A stretch of DNA of 9,887 bases, from the NCBI GenBank assembly GCA_003641405.1, contig QNAF01000075.1:1-9887 (forward strand), read 5' to 3'. The notes beneath the pieces are model-generated. The model worked only from the letters and a program-made list of their open reading frames with translations, searched no databases and had not been told where the DNA came from. Below, one piece after another: positions 7,373-9,887 of this stretch; within the stretch, counting starts at the first letter, position 1; the number at the start of each line of letters is the position of its first letter. The position numbers and the translations under genes are program-made. Source of the DNA: Candidatus Zixiibacteriota bacterium. Its GTDB lineage: Bacteria; Zixibacteria; MSB-5A5; GN15; FEB-12.

Positions 7373-7487
7373 TCCATCATGATACAGGGTGGTGGAGTTG
7401 ATTGTGTTTGCTTGCAGTGTTCTGAGACGTTAGCTATGGCACTGTTGACATCACCAATGCACGTTAACTTTTCAGGGAGTAGTTTCA

Positions 7488-8051
7488 ATGCGTAAAGCGA
7501 CGAAGAAGAGAACTCCGAAGAAAAAGGCGACTACGAAGCGTAAGACAACTCGCAAGGTTCGCCCGGGAGCGAAAGCCTGGACTCCGGCTCAGGTGGCAAT
7601 GCTGCGCAAGTTGTACCGCAAGACGCCGACCGCCCAGATCGCCAGAAAACTGAAACGTACGATAGCTTCGGTCCAGGCCAAAGCACGTACAGGGGGTCGG
7701 AAGAAAGCTGTGGTCAAGAAAAAGGCTGTCAAGAAAACTGGAGCCAAGCGGAAGACCACTGCGAAGAAGAGGGCTACTAAGAAAAAAGCCACCAAAAAGG
7801 CTACTAAGAAAAGAGTAGCCAAAAAGCCAGCCAGGAAGAAAGCCACCAAAAAGGCCACCAAGAAAAGAGTAGCCAGGAAGCCGGTCAAGAGGAAGGCTAC
7901 CAAGAAGGCCACTAAGAAGAGAGTAGCCAAGAAGCCGGCCAAGAGGAAAACCACGGCTAAGAAGAAGGTTACCAAGAAGGCTACTAAGAAGAGAGTAGCC
8001 AAGAAGACGACCAAGAAAAAGGTCGTTCGCAAAAAAGCCCGGAGAAGATGA
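7488..8051 (+). CDS. histone H1-like lysine-rich DNA-binding protein with Myb/SANT-like N-terminal segment
   Basis: A 187-residue, extremely basic protein, mostly Lys, Ala, Arg and Thr. Residues 1-30 are a basic arm. Residues 31-67 (WTPAQVAMLRKLYRKTP, then TAQIARKLKRTIASVQAKA) look like a compact three-helix Myb/SANT or helix-turn-helix unit, with a Trp near its start and the typical IAxxLxRTxxSVxxKA recognition-helix pattern. Residues 68-187 are a disordered histone H1-like tail, including four copies of an 18-residue repeat of the form ATKKATKKRVAKKPARKK. Such tails bind DNA non-specifically, as in chlamydial Hc1/Hc2 and Bordetella BpH1, so a nucleoid-organising role is likely. AGGGAG lies 9 bases before the ATG. 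It has its own spacer and terminator and is probably monocistronic. The N-terminal fold assignment is by eye. No enzyme motif is present. Confidence 0.88.
   Translation: MRKATKKRTPKKKATTKRKTTRKVRPGAKAWTPAQVAMLRKLYRKTPTAQIARKLKRTIASVQAKARTGGRKKAVVKKKAVKKTGAKRKTTAKKRATKKKATKKATKKRVAKKPARKKATKKATKKRVARKPVKRKATKKATKKRVAKKPAKRKTTAKKKVTKKATKKRVAKKTTKKKVVRKKARRR
7788..8021 (+). repeat. 54-bp in-frame tandem repeats coding the H1-like tail
   Basis: Three adjacent 54-base units (7788-7841, 7842-7895, 7896-7949) encode residues 101-118, 119-136 and 137-154. An 18-base insert (7950-7967, TTAKKK) comes next, then a fourth, more diverged unit (7968-8021, residues 161-178). The units share ATKKATKKRVA-KP at the protein level and long stretches of DNA such as CCAAGAAGAGAGTAGCCA or close variants. 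They are likely to change number by recombination or slippage. Confidence 0.8.
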
Positions 8052-8062
8052 GCTAGCTCATC
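8047..8062. repeat. perfect 16-bp palindrome spanning a stop codon
   Basis: GATGAGCTAGCTCATC is a perfect palindrome that overlaps the last codons and TGA of the histone-like gene. With no loop it is a poor hairpin but a plausible dimeric protein site. A role is not established. Confidence 0.6.
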
Positions 8063-8086
8063 CTCATTGAACAAGGCTTGATGTCA

Positions 8087-8117
8087 GGGTCCGCCAGAAC
8101 GGCGGGCCCTTTCTATT
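8087..8117 (+). terminator. rho-independent terminator of the histone-like gene
   Basis: GGGTCCGCC (8087-8095) pairs with GGCGGGCCC (8101-8109) through 9 bp with one G-U, around the loop AGAAC. It is followed by TTTCTATT. It is 35 bases after the stop. The T-rich side exists only on the + strand, so it serves the + strand gene and not the convergent - strand gene. Confidence 0.85.
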
Positions 8118-8118
8118 G

Positions 8119-8257
8119 GTGTCCGGTCGCTCGATAGTGGCTTAACGATCTGTTTCGGATAAACCACTTCTGTCGATTTGGGTCGCGCACAGCAAGCTGT
8201 GCGAACCATCCTAAGTAGCTGTATAACGGTGTGAAGTTTCCCCGAATTAGTGGACAC
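8119..8257. other. possible short mobile-element relic (MITE-like)
   Basis: This 139-base non-coding piece is bounded by GTGTCC (8119-8124) and GGACAC (8252-8257), a perfect but only 6-base inverted pair. Its right edge TTTCCCCGAATTAGTGGACA looks, from memory, like the ends of some IS3-type elements. It also holds an imperfect dyad AGTGGCTTA/TAAACCACT (8136-8144, 8160-8168). No target-site duplication or transposase is visible, so this is tentative. Confidence 0.2.
8181..8207. repeat. REP-like hairpin
   Basis: CGCACAG (8186-8192) and CTGTGCG (8197-8203) form a perfect 7-bp stem with loop CAAG, extended by GGT/ACC flanks (8181-8183, 8205-8207). No T-run on either side argues against a terminator. 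It resembles dispersed extragenic palindromes, but only one copy is in this window. Confidence 0.55.
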
Positions 8258-8285
8258 ATGAAGAAGCCATGTTATATTGGTGCAA

Positions 8286-9530
8286 TCAACTCACTCTGTA
8301 TTTCCGTCTTTTCCTTACCAGTGTTGCAATTATGATTATTATGAACAGAACTCCCGCAATCATCATCACTCCCCAGGGCATGAAATCAAAATATGGAATT
8401 ATACCTATCGTTCCATTTTCTTTAAGCACCGTTGTAATCAAATCTGTTCTGATGGCCTGTGAGCAATCATGATTGAAACTATTTATCATAACCACAACAG
8501 AAATATGATGGTCAGGCAAGTGAACCATAGATGCCGATGTTCCGATATTTGCCCCAGTATGACCCACAGCTCTTTCACCAGAAGACATTCTTTTCACAAA
8601 ACGCTCAACGCCCAAGCCGATCCCCCTGTTCCTTCTGCCAAAACCAATCTCTCTAAATTCAAACATTTCATCCAGCGATTGAGATTGTAATACCTTTCCT
8701 TCGAATAGCGCATTGCACCAGACTGCCAAATCTTCAGCAGTCATGAACAGTCCGCTACAACCATAACCAATACTTTCGTGCGATGCTCTTGGCAGATAAG
8801 TTAAATCCTGAACTGAGCCATCATCATTGAAATTATCCCCAAAGACATGAGCCAGATTATCAGGAATTTCTTCTTCGATAGATAAATATGCATTATCAAT
8901 TTCTAATGGTTTCCAGAAGCGTTCTCTGAATTCTGTCGAAAGATTTGAACCTGTTGCTTTCTCAATGATCATTGCCATCAATAGGTAGTTTGTATTTGAA
9001 TACCGAAACCCTTCCCCTGGCTCAAAATTGTAGGGCTTTTTTATATAACTCAGCACCTCGTCAGGCGTCCATATTTTCGTCCTGTCCTTTATCAGGTCAT
9101 CCCAAATCTGCTGATTGCTCCAGAACATATAGATTCCGCTGGAATGATTAAGCAATTGCCTGATAGTAATGGTGCTGTCAATATGAGGATAAGCGGGAAG
9201 CCAACTATGGAGTGAATCTTCAAGTGAAAGTTTGCCCTCTTCGGCAAGTTTCAGAGTAAGGGTGGCGACGAAATTCTTCGTAATACTTCCAATCGCAAAA
9301 AGCATGTCTGGAGATATGTTAACTGTATCATGGGATATTCCGGCAACCCCCTTCCATATTGGTTTCCCAGGCATTATTATGGCGGCAGAAACACCCCTGC
9401 CGTCAATGTCTGCTATGTTTTCATCGAGGACAGCCTGTAATCGCTCTTCCAGAGTCTTCGTGTCTGGTGAGCACGATAAGAAAGTCAGGACAAACAACAA
9501 GAGGATGAGGATATTTGAAAGTAGTTTCAT
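8286..9530 (-). CDS. serine beta-lactamase-like/PBP-type hydrolase, lipoprotein with C-terminal membrane helix
   Basis: A 414-residue member of the beta-lactamase-related serine hydrolase family (Pfam Beta-lactamase, class C/PBP4*/esterase-like). The N-terminal signal MKLLSNILILLLFVLTFLSC ends in a lipobox with C20, so it is probably lipidated. Catalytic motifs are all present: S82-I-T-K85 (nucleophile and base), Y177-S-N179, and H324-T-G326 in place of KTG. HSSGIY at about 129-134 is also typical. At the C-terminus, residues about 386-405 (MPWGVMMIAGVLFIIIIIATL) form a membrane helix followed by a basic RKRRKYR tail. Substrate is unknown: most relatives are peptidases, esterases or cell-wall enzymes, and resistance should not be assumed. 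ATG 9530 is supported by the signal peptide and an upstream AGGAAAG. The gene is AT-richer than its neighbours and convergent with the histone-like gene, suggesting transfer. Confidence 0.92.
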   Translation of the reverse strand: MKLLSNILILLLFVLTFLSCSPDTKTLEERLQAVLDENIADIDGRGVSAAIIMPGKPIWKGVAGISHDTVNISPDMLFAIGSITKNFVATLTLKLAEEGKLSLEDSLHSWLPAYPHIDSTITIRQLLNHSSGIYMFWSNQQIWDDLIKDRTKIWTPDEVLSYIKKPYNFEPGEGFRYSNTNYLLMAMIIEKATGSNLSTEFRERFWKPLEIDNAYLSIEEEIPDNLAHVFGDNFNDDGSVQDLTYLPRASHESIGYGCSGLFMTAEDLAVWCNALFEGKVLQSQSLDEMFEFREIGFGRRNRGIGLGVERFVKRMSSGERAVGHTGANIGTSASMVHLPDHHISVVVMINSFNHDCSQAIRTDLITTVLKENGTIGIIPYFDFMPWGVMMIAGVLFIIIIIATLVRKRRKYRVS

Positions 9531-9571
9531 TCACTTTCCTTTTCCTTCAAATGGCGTTCTGTTTCTAACTT

Positions 9572-9601
9572 CATATATCAACCAAATTGGAATATATTCA
9601 A
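9572..9601 (-). promoter_or_regulatory. weak candidate promoter for the serine hydrolase gene
   Basis: On the - strand TTGAAT (9601-9596) and TATATG (9577-9572) each match 4/6 to the sigma70 boxes with an 18-base spacer, giving a leader of about 35 bases. The surrounding AT-rich stretch makes chance matches likely. Confidence 0.3.
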
Positions 9602-9652
9602 TTTATTATCCATTAGAAAACTCTCAGTTTAAGTAAGGAAGATGGAACTCAT

Positions 9653-9669
9653 CCTTCGACAAACTCAGG
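9653..9669. repeat. possible dispersed-repeat core
   Basis: CCTTCGACAAACTCAGG resembles, from memory, a short motif (CCTTCGACA-GCTCAGG type) seen scattered between genes in many environmental bacterial genomes. It has imperfect CCT/AGG symmetry. It opens the gene-free stretch 9637-9887, which otherwise holds palindromes but no convincing coding sequence. Confidence 0.3.
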
Positions 9670-9692
9670 GTGGCAGGTGTAGCGAAAGAGTG

Positions 9693-9712
9693 ATCAGACA
9701 GAGACACCTGAC
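9693..9712. repeat. palindromic repeat copy A (degenerate)
   Basis: ATCAGA-CAGAGACA-CCTGAC differs from copy C (9858-9883) in two left-arm bases only. It also has an alternative partner: CAGGTGT at 9674-9680 pairs with ACACCTG at 9704-9710. Confidence 0.6.
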
Positions 9713-9744
9713 CGCACGGATGCTGGCAGAATCGCTGAATGATC

Positions 9745-9770
9745 CTGAGAAACCCGGCGCAAGCGGGCTT
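9745..9770 (-). terminator. possible - strand terminator
   Basis: Read on the - strand, AAGCCCG (9770-9764) pairs with CGGGTTT (9756-9750), including one G-U, around a 7-base loop. It runs into a short TTTCTC. It could end a transcript entering from beyond the right edge of the window. The T-run is short and partly used in the stem, so confidence is low. Confidence 0.28.
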
Positions 9771-9816
9771 GTTGATAAAGTCACTACTTCCAAATGTTCA
9801 TACTCGAGCGGCGGTG

Positions 9817-9840
9817 CTGCCAGGTGTCCCTGCCTGGCAG
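9817..9840. repeat. palindromic repeat copy B (inverted orientation)
   Basis: Perfect 8-base arms CTGCCAGG (9817-9824) and CCTGGCAG (9833-9840) flank the 8-base loop TGTCCCTG. That loop is the reverse complement of the CAGAGACA loop of copies A and C with one change. Confidence 0.65.
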
Positions 9841-9857
9841 TCGGGGGAATCCGGAGG

Positions 9858-9883
9858 GGCGTCAGGCAGAGACACCTGACGCC
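9858..9883. repeat. palindromic repeat copy C (best formed)
   Basis: Perfect 9-base arms GGCGTCAGG (9858-9866) and CCTGACGCC (9875-9883) flank loop CAGAGACA. No T-run follows before the window ends four bases later. Confidence 0.65.
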
Positions 9884-9887
9884 ACCG

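Noticed and set aside
7589..8074. A 161-codon - strand frame of Leu/Phe/Val/Ala repeats that looks like a membrane protein
   Set aside because: It is the complement of the lysine-rich tandem repeats (AAG/AAA read as CTT/TTT) and has no independent support.
8181..8207. Terminator for the - strand hydrolase gene
   Set aside because: The hairpin is strong, but neither strand has a T-run after it and it lies about 80 bases past the stop.
9232..9636. A 134-codon + strand frame over the start of the hydrolase gene
   Set aside because: It is antisense to the signal peptide and SxxK region of a well-supported gene and shows no motif.
9693..9883. CRISPR array, because of repeated similar units
   Set aside because: Units differ in sequence, are spaced irregularly and occur in both orientations; no regular spacers are present.

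Overview
The window is a bacterial chromosome segment. It runs from the end of the ATP synthase operon, through a complete and conventionally ordered ribosomal-protein/phospholipid/fatty-acid synthesis cluster, into a more variable region. Every housekeeping product has its expected catalytic or metal-binding residues. Spot counts give roughly 50-60% G+C in the cluster. The gene order (yceD-rpmF-plsX-fabH-fabD-fabG-acpP-fabF-rnc), the lysine-rich histone H1-like protein after rnc and the palindromic intergenic repeats suggest an uncultured Gram-negative-type lineage, possibly of the FCB/Zixibacteria kind. That placement is a guess from general style, not from a search.

Layout: 1-293 is the 3' end of atpC (F1 epsilon subunit). 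At 367-395 lies a near-consensus sigma70-type promoter whose -10 box is only 8 bases from the yceD start codon, so the operon's first message is probably leaderless or nearly so. From 404 to 7190 nine genes follow on the + strand with short gaps or overlaps: yceD (DUF177), rpmF (zinc-type L32), plsX, fabH, fabD, fabG, acpP, fabF and rnc. Together they encode a 50S assembly factor and ribosomal protein, the enzyme that makes acyl-phosphate for phospholipid synthesis, and most of the type II fatty-acid synthesis initiation and elongation machinery with its acyl carrier protein. RNase III comes last. plsX and fabH overlap by 74 bases out of frame, which is unusually long.

The spacer 7191-7487 has no gene. 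It holds two inverted repeats, a candidate promoter and several TTGACA/GTGACA motifs ahead of a 187-residue basic protein (7488-8051). That protein joins a short Myb/SANT-like helix-turn-helix segment to a histone H1-like tail built of 18-residue repeats. A 16-base palindrome overlaps its stop codon and a rho-independent terminator follows at 8087-8117.

The last part is accessory in character. An AT-richer gene on the - strand (8286-9530) encodes a lipoprotein of the serine beta-lactamase-like/PBP-type hydrolase family with a C-terminal membrane helix. Palindromic repeats flank it on both sides (8181-8207, and a cluster at 9693-9883), together with a possible short mobile-element relic (8119-8257). 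No complete new defence or mobile system is visible. The best leads are the leaderless operon start, the plsX/fabH overlap, the chimeric nucleoid protein with its dyad-rich leader, and the palindromic repeat family.
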